Part shown: positions 1 to 5,833 of the stretch, in pieces
Numbering within the stretch: position 1 is the stretch's first letter
How the letters are laid out: each line of letters opens with the position of its first letter
Source: CAYNFT01 sp964396535
GTDB lineage: Bacteria; Chloroflexota; Dehalococcoidia; Dehalococcoidales; UBA2162
Direction: 5' to 3'
Length of the DNA stretch: 7,540 nt
NCBI GenBank assembly: GCA_964396535.1
Contig: CAYNFT010000095.1
Coordinates: 1 to 7,540, forward strand
The notes under the pieces: generated by a model
What the model saw: the letters and a program-made list of their open reading frames with translations, nothing else
Told to the model about the DNA's origin: nothing
The model's database searches: none
Position numbers and translations under genes: made by a program

Positions 1-146
1 CGTTTATTGATAAGGACTCACAGGAGCAGTTTGAAATTCGAACCCATAAGCGTCTCATTGATATTATCGAGACCACTTCCAAGACAATAGACGCTCTCAC
101 CGGGTTAAATCTGCCCTCAGGTGTTGAGATAGATATTAAGTTGTAA
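1..146 (+). CDS. rpsJ: 30S ribosomal protein S10, C-terminal part (5' end outside window)
   Basis: S10 is a small-subunit head protein (also NusE, a partner of NusB in antitermination in well-studied bacteria). Only the last 47 full codons are present. The reading frame starts at base 3, bases 1-2 belong to a cut codon, and the stop is TAA at 144-146. The translation contains EQFEIRTHKRLIDI followed by a LNLPSGVEIDIKL ending, which is the conserved C-terminal half of S10. No start can be judged. It is the first gene of the S10 operon in most bacteria, so any operon promoter and leader lie upstream of this window. A 34-nt spacer separates it from rplC. Identification is secure despite truncation. 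Confidence 0.96.
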   Translation, partial: FIDKDSQEQFEIRTHKRLIDIIETTSKTIDALTGLNLPSGVEIDIKL

Positions 147-167
147 AAATCACTATTTGCTCTAAGG

Positions 168-173
168 TATAAT
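168..173 (+). promoter_or_regulatory. Consensus -10-like hexamer before rplC (weak candidate)
   Basis: TATAAT, a perfect sigma-70-type -10 hexamer, lies 7 nt before the rplC ATG. A transcript from it would begin at about 180-181, giving a leaderless rplC mRNA. No good -35 is seen at 16-18 nt upstream. The nearest candidate, TTGTAA at 141-146, leaves a 21-nt spacer. The region is AT-rich, so chance occurrence is likely. Confidence 0.2.
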
Positions 174-180
174 TAAGGAA

Positions 181-804
181 ATGGCACAAGGAATTATTGG
201 CAGAAAGCTGGGCATGACCCAGATATTCAGCGATGATGGTAAAGCGGAGGCAGTAACTGCTGTTGAGGCTGGCCCGTGCACTGTAATACAGGTTAAGACT
301 GACGCTAAGGAAGGATATAACGCTGTTCAGTTTGGATTTGGCGAAGCTAAACGGCTCAAGTCTCCTCAGCGGGGACATCTCAGAGGGCTGGGGCAGTTTA
401 GGTATCTCCGAGAATTCAGGGTGGATGATACTGAAAATATTGAAGTTGGAGACAGAGTTGATGTCAGCCTGTTCAAGGAAGGCGATATAGTTGATGTTAC
501 TGGCATTTCAAAGAGTAAGGGCTTTGCCGGCGTAGTCAAGCGTTACGGTTTTGCTGGTGGGCCCAAAACTCATGGGCAGTCTGACCGGCACCGTCACCCA
601 GGCTCAATAGGGTCTACTACCTCACCCGGTAGAGTTTTGAAAGGGATGCGTATGGCAGGGCATATGGGCAATGAACGCGTTACAGTGCGTAATTTAGAAG
701 TGCTTGGAACTGATGCTGACCGTAACCTGTTACTGGTTAAGGGAGCGGTACCCGGGAGCAGGAATGGGCTACTGCTAATAAGGAAATCAGGCGAGGGGAA
801 GTAG
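181..804 (+). CDS. rplC: 50S ribosomal protein L3
   Basis: L3 is an early-assembly 23S rRNA-binding protein whose long loop reaches towards the peptidyl transferase centre. The 207 residues are a normal family length. It opens MAQGIIGRKLGMTQIF, the canonical L3 N-terminus, which fixes the ATG. The conserved central stretch GFAGVVKRYGFAGGPKTHG is followed by a DRHRHPGSIG loop and GRVLKGMRMAGHMG. The HGQSDRHR form of the loop resembles Chloroflexota sequences as I remember them (inference). The Shine-Dalgarno is poor: AAGGA at 175-179 abuts the ATG and AAGG at 164-167 is 13 nt away. It may rely on coupling to S10 or on a start near the 5' end of a transcript (see the -10-like site). rplD follows 4 nt after the stop. 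Confidence 0.98.
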   Translation: MAQGIIGRKLGMTQIFSDDGKAEAVTAVEAGPCTVIQVKTDAKEGYNAVQFGFGEAKRLKSPQRGHLRGLGQFRYLREFRVDDTENIEVGDRVDVSLFKEGDIVDVTGISKSKGFAGVVKRYGFAGGPKTHGQSDRHRHPGSIGSTTSPGRVLKGMRMAGHMGNERVTVRNLEVLGTDADRNLLLVKGAVPGSRNGLLLIRKSGEGK

Positions 805-808
805 TAAA

Positions 809-1492
809 GTGCAAGTTTCGGTTTATAACACTACCGGAGAAGTGGTTGACCATATTGAGATTAGCGAGCAGGTTTTTGATGTGCCGTTTAATCAGGCGGT
901 AGTGCATCAGGCAGTGGTAAGACAGCAGGCCAACGCTCGTCAGGGAACGGCTAGCGCCAAAACTCGTGGCGAAGTTACTGGTAGCACCAGAAAGTTGTAT
1001 CGCCAGAAAGGCACTGGTAACGCTCGGGCTGGCAGTAGAAGGTCGCCGTTACGTCGGGGAGGAGGTATCGTTTTTGGCCCTAAACCAAGAAGCTACCGAC
1101 AGGCAATGCCTAAGAAAATGCGTCAACTAGCCTTAAGATGTGTCCTGTCAGCGAAAGCCAGAGACAACGAGCTAGTCATTTTGGAGCAACTGACGCTTGA
1201 CCAGCCTAAGACCAAGGAGATGGCGGGTATTTTGGCAGCACTGGGAGTGGACTCATCGGCTCTTATCGTTACCGCTGAACCAGAAGAGAATGTGGTGAAA
1301 TCAGCCCGCAACTTGCCAAGGATTAAGACAATGCCAGTTAGCTTGCTTAATGTGGTTGACATCCTTTCCCGTAAAATGCTACTTATGACTGTGGCGGCAG
1401 TGCGTAAAGCAGAAGAGTTGTGGGGGGAGAGGCTATCTGAGGGAGGAAGCAATGCACCTTTACGAGGTATTGCGGCGTCCGTTAATAACTGA
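809..1492 (+). CDS. rplD: 50S ribosomal protein L4
   Basis: L4 binds 23S rRNA and lines the peptide exit tunnel. In E. coli it also represses the S10 operon, but no equivalent regulatory site can be judged here because the leader is outside the window. The start is GTG at 809, chosen because it gives the usual MQVSVYNTTGEVV opening and has GAGGGG at 793-798 upstream. The conserved tunnel-loop region includes KLYRQKGTGNARAG, then SPLRRGGGIVFGPKPRSY, at about residues 62-97. At 227 residues it is slightly longer than the roughly 205-210 common in the family. The excess is at the C-terminus, where the last 13 codons run into rplW in another frame (41-nt overlap). The tail after AVRKAEELWGERL looks unconserved. 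Confidence 0.97.
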   Translation: MQVSVYNTTGEVVDHIEISEQVFDVPFNQAVVHQAVVRQQANARQGTASAKTRGEVTGSTRKLYRQKGTGNARAGSRRSPLRRGGGIVFGPKPRSYRQAMPKKMRQLALRCVLSAKARDNELVILEQLTLDQPKTKEMAGILAALGVDSSALIVTAEPEENVVKSARNLPRIKTMPVSLLNVVDILSRKMLLMTVAAVRKAEELWGERLSEGGSNAPLRGIAASVNN

Positions 1493-1736
1493 AAAGTCTA
1501 CCGCCCTTCAAGCTGAGGGCAAATATGCTTTTGAGGTAGCTAGGGAAGCCAATAAACCCCAGATTAAGCAGGCTGTAGAGAAGGCATTTAAGGTCGAGGT
1601 CACCGCAGTTAATGTGTTGACAGTACCCGGCAAGAGTCGAAGACTGGGAAGGCGATTACTCCCACCCCGGCCCTGGAAAAAGGCGATTGTTACCCTCAAG
1701 CCGGGGGATAAGATAGAATTCTTTGAAGGTGCGTAA
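1452..1736 (+). CDS. rplW: 50S ribosomal protein L23
   Basis: L23 sits at the exit of the polypeptide tunnel and is the docking site for trigger factor and SRP. The 94 residues are the usual bacterial length. It opens MHLYEVLRRPLITEKST, the family signature, and ends KKAIVTLKPGDKIEFFEGA, the typical L23 C-terminus, so both ends are intact. A strong GGAGG at 1442-1446 lies 5 nt before the ATG and inside rplD, supporting this start in spite of the 41-nt overlap with rplD. Translation of L23 is therefore probably coupled to L4. The usual basic loop is present as GKSRRLGRRLLPPRP, slightly different from the common form. A 65-nt spacer with a hairpin separates it from rplB. Confidence 0.97.
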   Translation: MHLYEVLRRPLITEKSTALQAEGKYAFEVAREANKPQIKQAVEKAFKVEVTAVNVLTVPGKSRRLGRRLLPPRPWKKAIVTLKPGDKIEFFEGA

Positions 1737-1738
1737 AA

Positions 1739-1774
1739 ATGGAGAAGTTTGAAGGGGCGAAACCCCTTCAATAA
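1739..1774 (+). other. Possible 11-codon mini-ORF spanning the rplW-rplB hairpin
   Basis: ATG at 1739 opens an 11-codon frame (MEKFEGAKPLQ) closed by TAA at 1772-1774. It wholly contains the 9-bp hairpin. The only Shine-Dalgarno-like match upstream is GAAGG at 1725-1729, 9 nt before the ATG. The FEGA segment echoes the L23 C-terminus (FFEGA) because TTTGAAGG recurs 26 nt downstream of the copy ending rplW, so it may be a decayed local duplication rather than a gene. Coding is unproven. Confidence 0.15.
1749..1771 (+). promoter_or_regulatory. Perfect 9-bp hairpin in the rplW-rplB spacer
   Basis: The arms TTGAAGGGG (1749-1757) and CCCCTTCAA (1763-1771) are perfect reverse complements around the loop CGAAA. 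No T-run follows (the next bases are TAACCAGAG), so it is unlikely to be an intrinsic terminator. It lies 30 nt before the rplB ATG. An mRNA stability, processing or translation-control role is possible but is inference. Confidence 0.6.
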
Positions 1775-1801
1775 CCAGAGAGTAGGAGATTGTATTAAAG
1801 G

Positions 1802-2632
1802 ATGGCAGTAAAAATATATCGTCCAACCTCTCCAGGCAGGCGGGGGATGACCGGGGCGACTTTTGAAGAGATAACCAAAAGCAAGCCAGAAAAATCCTTG
1901 GTCCTGCCACTTAAAAAGAGAGCCGGGCGTAACAGTCAGGGTAAAGTGACGGTTCGTCACCGTGGTGGTGGGGCGAAGCGAAAGCTCCGCGTTATTGACT
2001 TTAAGCGGGATAAGGCTGGTGTTCCGGGTAGGGTCACGGCTATTGAATATGACCCCAATCGTTCGGCACGTATTGCTCTTATTTACTATGCTGACGGGGA
2101 TAAGCGTTACATTCTTGCCCCGTTAGGACTGAATGTTGGTGATGTTATAAAGTCAGGTAATGATGCTGAAGTCAAACCGGGGAATGCCTTACCCTTAAAG
2201 CTAATCCCGAGTGGGACGCTAATACATAATATTGAGTTGCAGCCGAGAAGGGGTGGACAGTTAGTGCGGAGTGCTGGAATGGCGGCTCAAATAGTAGCCC
2301 TGGAAGGTGAATATGCCCTGATTCGGTTACCATCTGGTGAGGTGAGACGTATTCGCAGTGATTGTTTGGCTACCGTCGGGCAGGTAGGTAATGTTGACCA
2401 TCAGGGTATTAAGTTTGGCAAGGCTGGTCGTAAACGGTGGCTGGGCTGGCGGCCTACGGTGAGAGGTTCAGCCATGTCTCCGCGTGACCATCCTCATGGT
2501 GGTGGGGAAGGCAGAAGCCCCATAGGCTTACCTGGACCTAAAACGCCGTGGGGTAAACCAGCTCTTGGCTATAAAACTCGTAAGCCTAAGGCTTCCGATA
2601 AAATGATTGTTAAGCGTCGGGGGAGTAAATAG
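1802..2632 (+). CDS. rplB: 50S ribosomal protein L2
   Basis: L2 is a primary 23S rRNA-binding protein required for subunit association and for peptidyl transferase centre assembly. The length of 276 residues is standard. It begins MAVKIYRPTSPGRRGMT, includes HRGGGAKRKLRVIDFKR in the first OB-like domain and the SH3-like domain in the middle. The conserved C-terminal loop reads RGSAMSPRDHPHGGGEGR. His230 in DHPHGG corresponds to the functionally important His229 of E. coli. It ends in a basic tail KMIVKRRGSK. The start is supported by AGGAG at 1784-1788 and the canonical N-terminus, although the 13-nt spacing is long. It is followed by a 43-nt spacer and rpsS. No anomalies were seen. Confidence 0.98.
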   Translation: MAVKIYRPTSPGRRGMTGATFEEITKSKPEKSLVLPLKKRAGRNSQGKVTVRHRGGGAKRKLRVIDFKRDKAGVPGRVTAIEYDPNRSARIALIYYADGDKRYILAPLGLNVGDVIKSGNDAEVKPGNALPLKLIPSGTLIHNIELQPRRGGQLVRSAGMAAQIVALEGEYALIRLPSGEVRRIRSDCLATVGQVGNVDHQGIKFGKAGRKRWLGWRPTVRGSAMSPRDHPHGGGEGRSPIGLPGPKTPWGKPALGYKTRKPKASDKMIVKRRGSK

Positions 2633-2675
2633 TACCTAATGAAAATACTGTTTAACAAATTTGGGGTAAATAGAT

Positions 2676-2966
2676 ATGTCAAGGTCAACTAAAAAGGGGC
2701 CAGCCCTTGATGCTAAACTGATGAAAAAAGTGGGGGCGCTCAACCGTTCTGGTGAGAAGGCAGTAATAAAGACCTGGGCGCGCTGGTCTACCATTGTACC
2801 TGAGATGGTCGGGCTTACTATTGGGGTGCATGATGGCCGACGGCATGTTCCTATCTTTATTACTGAAAATATGGTAGGGCATAAGTTAGGTGAGTTTGCC
2901 TTAACACGGACCTTCAGGGGGCATACCTCCAGGGCAGAAAGGACTACTCAGGTAAGAAGGAGATAG
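2676..2966 (+). CDS. rpsS: 30S ribosomal protein S19
   Basis: S19 forms a complex with S13 in the head of the small subunit, near the A-site tRNA and the subunit bridge. The 96 residues fit the family. It starts MSRSTKKGPALDAKLMKKV and carries the hallmark TIGVHDGRRHVPIFITENMVGHKLGEF region with FRGHTS near the end. The ATG is supported by GGGG at 2663-2666, 9 nt upstream. The gene ends 14 nt before rplV. Its 3' end carries AAGGAG at 2957-2962, which is the nearest good Shine-Dalgarno for the next gene. Nothing unusual was seen. Confidence 0.98.
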   Translation: MSRSTKKGPALDAKLMKKVGALNRSGEKAVIKTWARWSTIVPEMVGLTIGVHDGRRHVPIFITENMVGHKLGEFALTRTFRGHTSRAERTTQVRRR

Positions 2967-2980
2967 GTTCTGGATTAGAG

Positions 2981-3319
2981 ATGGAAGTCAGAGCAGTAGC
3001 TAAAAACACTGGTGTGCCGCCTCGTAAAGCGCGCCTGCTGATAGATATGGTGCGGGGTAAGGCAGTGGATGAAGCGTTGACTATGCTTAAATTTTACCCT
3101 TCACCGACGGCTCGGGTTGTGGCGAAGGCGATAAAATCAGCGGCAGCTAATGCCGAGAACGTTTTTCAGATGTCCCCTTCGGATTTGAAGGTTGTCGGAA
3201 TCTTTGCTGACGAGGCACCAACCTTGAAGAGATACCGCCCTGGGGCTCGAGGGCGGGTTAGCTCTATACTTAAACGTTCTAGCCACATTACAGTAATCGT
3301 TGGAGAGCAGGAGAGTTAA
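2981..3319 (+). CDS. rplV: 50S ribosomal protein L22
   Basis: L22 contacts all 23S rRNA domains, and its beta-hairpin, with that of L4, forms the narrow part of the exit tunnel. The 112 residues match the family. It begins MEVRAVAKNTGVPPRKARLL, and the C-terminal hairpin region LKRYRPGARGRVSSILKRSSHITV is complete. The best Shine-Dalgarno (AAGGAG, 2957-2962) lies 18 nt from the ATG, which is far. The weaker TTAGAG directly touches the ATG. No alternative in-frame ATG, GTG or TTG is found in between, so the start stands by homology. The stop TAA overlaps the rpsC ATG by one base (TAATG), a classic coupling arrangement. Confidence 0.97.
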   Translation: MEVRAVAKNTGVPPRKARLLIDMVRGKAVDEALTMLKFYPSPTARVVAKAIKSAAANAENVFQMSPSDLKVVGIFADEAPTLKRYRPGARGRVSSILKRSSHITVIVGEQES

Positions 3320-4332
3320 TGGGACATAAGGTTCACCCTATTGGTTTTAGAATTGGCGTCATACGTGATTGGCAAGCGAAGTGGTATGCCGATAAGCACT
3401 ATGCGGAGTTTTTACAGGAAGACCTGAAACTTCGCAGGGCTATTCAATCCAGGTATGCTGATGCTGCCGTCTCCCTGACGGAGATTGAGCGCCAGGCAAA
3501 CAAGGTGACGATAACTATCTATACCGCCCGACCTGGTATCGTTATCGGGCGGGGTGGGCAGCGAGTAGATGAAACGAGAGGTCACCTTGAGCAGCTTATT
3601 GGGAAGAGGGTTCAATTGAATATCCAGGAGGTTCAGCGGCCTGAGCTTGATGCTTATTTAGTAGCCAGGACAATAGCTGAACAGATAGAACGCCGTGTTG
3701 CGTTCCGTAGGGCTATGAGACAAACGACGCTTCGCACCATGCAGGCAGGCGCTAAGGGAATGAGAGTCAGTTGTGCCGGTAGACTAGGTGGCGCTGAGAT
3801 AGCCCGTCGCCTGACCATGCATGAGGGTCAAGTGCCCTTGCATACGCTGCGGGCTGACATTGATTATGGCTTTATTGAGGCACGTACACCAATGGGTCGG
3901 ATTGGCGTAAAAGTCTGGATATATAAGGGTGATATTCTGCCAGAACCTAAGGTTGAGGAGGTTGAAGAGGAACCTGCCGAAGCGGTAGCTGAGGTAAGTA
4001 CCGAGGTAACACCCGCTGAGGGGGTAGAGGAGAAACCCGTTAAGACAACAACAAAAAGAAGAGCTAGGGCAGCTTCTACATCAGAACCTAAGGTTGAGGA
4101 GGTTGAAGAGGAACCTGCCGAAGCGGTAGCTGAGGTAAGTACCGAGGTAACACCCGCTGAGGGGGTAGAGGAGAAACCCGTTAAGACAACAACAAAAAGA
4201 AGAGCTAGGGCAGCTTCTACATCAGAACCTAAGGTTGAGGAGGTTGAAGAGGAGCCTGCCGAACCGGTAGCTGAGGTAAGCACCGAGGCAGAGCCATCTG
4301 CGGAAGAAGGGGAGAACAGTGTTACAACCTAA
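3319..4332 (+). CDS. rpsC: 30S ribosomal protein S3 with long repetitive C-terminal tail
   Basis: S3 lies at the mRNA entry tunnel and contributes to helicase activity of the ribosome. Residues 1 to about 208 are a normal S3: the MGHKVHPIGFRIGVIRDW start, a type II KH domain with GRGG at residues 77-80, and the C-terminal domain with RRAMRQT and a GAEIARR segment ending in KVWIYKGDI. The remaining 129 residues (38 percent of the protein) form a low-complexity tail. It has two identical 47-residue units (209-255 and 256-302) and a partial third to residue 337. Each full unit has an acidic, Glu-rich first 30 residues and a basic KTTTKRRARA segment, likely disordered. Short tails on S3 occur in some lineages, but a repeated tail is unusual. 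The start has AGGAG at 3309-3313 and overlaps rplV by 1 nt. The 3' end overlaps rplP by 14 nt. Confidence 0.97.
   Translation: MGHKVHPIGFRIGVIRDWQAKWYADKHYAEFLQEDLKLRRAIQSRYADAAVSLTEIERQANKVTITIYTARPGIVIGRGGQRVDETRGHLEQLIGKRVQLNIQEVQRPELDAYLVARTIAEQIERRVAFRRAMRQTTLRTMQAGAKGMRVSCAGRLGGAEIARRLTMHEGQVPLHTLRADIDYGFIEARTPMGRIGVKVWIYKGDILPEPKVEEVEEEPAEAVAEVSTEVTPAEGVEEKPVKTTTKRRARAASTSEPKVEEVEEEPAEAVAEVSTEVTPAEGVEEKPVKTTTKRRARAASTSEPKVEEVEEEPAEPVAEVSTEAEPSAEEGENSVTT
3943..4288 (+). repeat. In-frame 141-nt tandem repeat, 2.45 copies, in rpsC tail
   Basis: Copies are 3943-4083, 4084-4224 and a partial 4225-4288. By direct alignment copies 1 and 2 are identical at all 141 positions. The partial copy has 3 mismatches in 64 nt, then diverges. 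The period is a multiple of three (47 codons), so the rpsC frame is kept. The absence of even synonymous differences between full copies indicates recent duplication or homogenisation. Confidence 0.95.
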
Positions 4333-4774
4333 GCGAGTGAAATACCGCAAGAGTCACAAAGGACATCGCCGGGGTAAGGCAAACTCAGGGAATACTATTG
4401 TCTTTGGTGATTTTGGCTTACAGGCGCTGGAACCCGCCTGGGTTACTGCTCGTCAAATTGAGGCAGCTCGTCGTGCTATTACTCATCATGTTCGTCGTGG
4501 TGGAAATGTTTGGATACGTGTTTTCCCCGATAAACCAATTACTAAAAAGGCGGCAGAGACTCGTATGGGTTCAGGTAAAGGTGCCCATGACCATTGGGTA
4601 GCTGTAGTTAAACCAGGGAGAATTTTATTTGAAATGACAGGTGTTGCGGAGGAAGTGGCTAAAGAGGCAATGCGCCTCGCAGCACATAAACTCCCCATAG
4701 ACACCAGATTCGTAACGAGGGAAGCCAGCATAGCTGTTGGCAGTGAAAATACGGCAGGAGCCAGCGCAGATTGA
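4319..4774 (+). CDS. rplP: 50S ribosomal protein L16
   Basis: L16 organises the A-site region and the central protuberance of the large subunit. The start is GTG at 4319, which gives the canonical MLQPKRVKYRKSHKGHRRG. GGGGAG at 4309-4314 supplies the ribosome binding site, inside rpsC. Conserved blocks include LTARQIEAARRA-like VTARQIEAARRAITHHVRR, IRVFPDKPITKKA and RMGSGKGAHDHWVAVVKPG. The length is 151 residues against about 136-145 in most bacteria. The extra residues are a small polar tail after RFVTRE (roughly residues 137-151). It overlaps rpsC by 14 nt and rpmC by 4 nt, so S3, L16 and L29 are probably translationally coupled. Confidence 0.98.
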   Translation: MLQPKRVKYRKSHKGHRRGKANSGNTIVFGDFGLQALEPAWVTARQIEAARRAITHHVRRGGNVWIRVFPDKPITKKAAETRMGSGKGAHDHWVAVVKPGRILFEMTGVAEEVAKEAMRLAAHKLPIDTRFVTREASIAVGSENTAGASAD

Positions 4775-4968
4775 AGGCTGAAGAAATTCGAGCTCTGAAT
4801 TCTGAAGAATTGGTAAGGCAACTGGAGGCAGCGCGTAAAGAGCTTTTAGACCTTCGCTTTCGCTTAGCCACCAGACAGTTGGTAAACCATCGCGAAATCC
4901 GGAGGGTTAAAAAGGAGATTGCCAGACTGCAGACTATAATGAAGGAGAAAGAGCTAGGTATAAGGTAG
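4771..4968 (+). CDS. rpmC: 50S ribosomal protein L29
   Basis: L29 is a small helical protein next to L23 at the tunnel exit. At 65 residues it is a typical length, and it reads as two long helices: ALNSEELVRQLEAARKELLD, then LRFRLATRQLVN, then IRRVKKEIARLQTIMKE. The start is TTG at 4771, overlapping the rplP stop by four bases (TTGA), with AGGAG at 4756-4760 ten bases upstream. No other start would retain the conserved N-terminal helix (KAEEIRAL). A TTG start in a highly expressed gene suggests reliance on coupling to L16. An 85-nt spacer follows. Confidence 0.96.
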   Translation: MKAEEIRALNSEELVRQLEAARKELLDLRFRLATRQLVNHREIRRVKKEIARLQTIMKEKELGIR

Positions 4969-5053
4969 GTTTTTCAAGCTATCGAGGCAAAGTTGTGTGG
5001 ATGAGGTTGGCTTATAAATCTAAGAATCAGCTGAGCCTAGTAAGGGTATAAAG

Positions 5054-5335
5054 ATGGAGAAAAAGCACAAAACCAGGGTTGGTCGTGTAGTAAGCAATAA
5101 GATGGATAAGACTGTAGTTGTGGCGGTAGAGGTATTCAAGCGTCATCCGTTATACAGGAAGACTATTAGGAGAGCGATTAAGTATAAGGCTCATGATGAA
5201 AAGAATGAGTGTGGGGAAGGCGATATGGTAAGGATTATAGAAACTCGCCCTCTCTCCAAGGAGAAGCGGTGGCGAGTAGAGGAGATTATAACTAAGGAAG
5301 AGGTAGTAGAGGTTCAACCCGACGAAATAGTCTGA
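5054..5335 (+). CDS. rpsQ: 30S ribosomal protein S17
   Basis: S17 is a primary 16S rRNA-binding protein of the OB-fold class in the small-subunit body. It has 93 residues, slightly longer than the roughly 85 typical. It contains the signature region RVGRVVSNKMDKTVVVAVE, then HPLYRKTIRRAIKYKAHDE, and the GDMVRIIETRPLSKEKRWRV motif. A short acidic tail (EEVVEVQPDEIV) follows. The ATG is supported by AAGGG at 5042-5046, 7 nt upstream. It is the last gene of the S10 operon in E. coli, and here a 127-nt spacer with two hairpins follows it. The 85-nt spacer before it shows no convincing structure or promoter. Confidence 0.97.
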   Translation: MEKKHKTRVGRVVSNKMDKTVVVAVEVFKRHPLYRKTIRRAIKYKAHDEKNECGEGDMVRIIETRPLSKEKRWRVEEIITKEEVVEVQPDEIV

Positions 5336-5349
5336 CACTAGTTTTAGAG

Positions 5350-5378
5350 GCCGCTGAAAAACAGGGTTTTTTAGCGGC
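5350..5378 (+). promoter_or_regulatory. Inverted repeat 1 in the rpsQ-rplN spacer
   Basis: The arms GCCGCTGAAAAAC (5350-5362) and GTTTTTTAGCGGC (5366-5378) pair over 13 positions, 12 Watson-Crick and one G-U, around a 3-nt AGG loop. The T-run is inside the 3' arm and the bases after it are AGTTAGAG, so it is not a standard intrinsic terminator. It could be a transcript attenuator, a processing site or a small palindromic repeat. Confidence 0.7.
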
Positions 5379-5409
5379 AGTTAGAGCTGGGGCCAGAAAG
5401 GGAGTAGCT

Positions 5410-5443
5410 TTGCTGAAAAATGTCTGAAAGAATTTTTTAGCAA
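5410..5443 (+). promoter_or_regulatory. Inverted repeat 2 in the rpsQ-rplN spacer
   Basis: The arms TTGCTGAAAAAT (5410-5421) and ATTTTTTAGCAA (5432-5443) pair over 12 positions with one G-U, enclosing a 10-nt loop. The inner sequences GCTGAAAAA and TTTTTTAGC are shared with inverted repeat 1, including the position of the wobble pair. It ends 19 nt before the rplN ATG, so it may affect ribosome access. A terminator reading is weak because no T-run follows the stem. Confidence 0.65.
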
Positions 5444-5462
5444 TCTCTTTAGGATAAGAAAC

Positions 5463-5831
5463 ATGATTCAACCCTATACTAGACTTAAAGTTGCAGATAA
5501 TACCGGTGCCCGACAGATCATGTGTATCGGCTTGCTGGGTGGCACCGGGAAGAAATATGCTCGAGTGGGTGATGTCATTGTGGCTTCGGTCAAACGGGCA
5601 ACCCCTGGCGGAGCGGTGAAGAAGGGAGAAGTGGTCAGGGCAGTCATTATTCGCACCGCTCAGCCATATCGGCGCCCCGATGGTTCTTCTATCAGGTTTG
5701 ATGAGAATGCTGCGGTGATTCTTACTGACAAGAATAATCCGAAGGGAACCCGAATATTTGGACCGGTAGCCAGGGAAATGAGAGAGAAAAATTTCACCAA
5801 GATTATATCGTTAGCACCTGAGGTTTTATAA
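5463..5831 (+). CDS. rplN: 50S ribosomal protein L14
   Basis: L14 lies at the subunit interface, forms bridges with the small subunit and binds the silencing factor RsfS. The 122 residues are the exact usual length. It begins MIQPYTRLKVADNTGARQIM and contains the GDVIVASVKRATPGGAVKKG signature, then RFDENAAVILTD and GTRIFGPVAREMRE. The start has TAGGAT at 5450-5455 seven bases upstream, a modest site that lies just after inverted repeat 2. L14 opens the spc operon in E. coli, and the long preceding spacer keeps that boundary visible here. Two bases separate its stop from rplX. Confidence 0.98.
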   Translation: MIQPYTRLKVADNTGARQIMCIGLLGGTGKKYARVGDVIVASVKRATPGGAVKKGEVVRAVIIRTAQPYRRPDGSSIRFDENAAVILTDKNNPKGTRIFGPVAREMREKNFTKIISLAPEVL

Positions 5832-5833
5832 AG

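Noticed and set aside
1508..1960. 150-codon open frame on the - strand across rplW and rplB
   Set aside because: It is antisense to two certain ribosomal protein genes, with no recognisable domain.
3864..4283. 139-codon open frame on the - strand with repeated segments
   Set aside because: It is the antisense shadow of the rpsC tail repeat. Its repetitiveness simply mirrors the 141-nt units, and it has no family resemblance.
4398..4601. 67-codon + strand frame within rplP
   Set aside because: It is an alternative frame inside a well-conserved L16 gene, with no own ribosome binding site or homology.
4969..5053. Possible promoter (TTGTGT ... TATAAA) in the rpmC-rpsQ spacer
   Set aside because: The spacing between hexamers is only 14 nt and the -35 is poor. 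No hairpin longer than 4 bp was found either.
5350..5443. Intrinsic terminators ending the S10 operon
   Set aside because: Both stems carry the T-run within the 3' arm and lack a T-tract after it, and the co-directional operon continues. They are kept as hairpins of unknown role.
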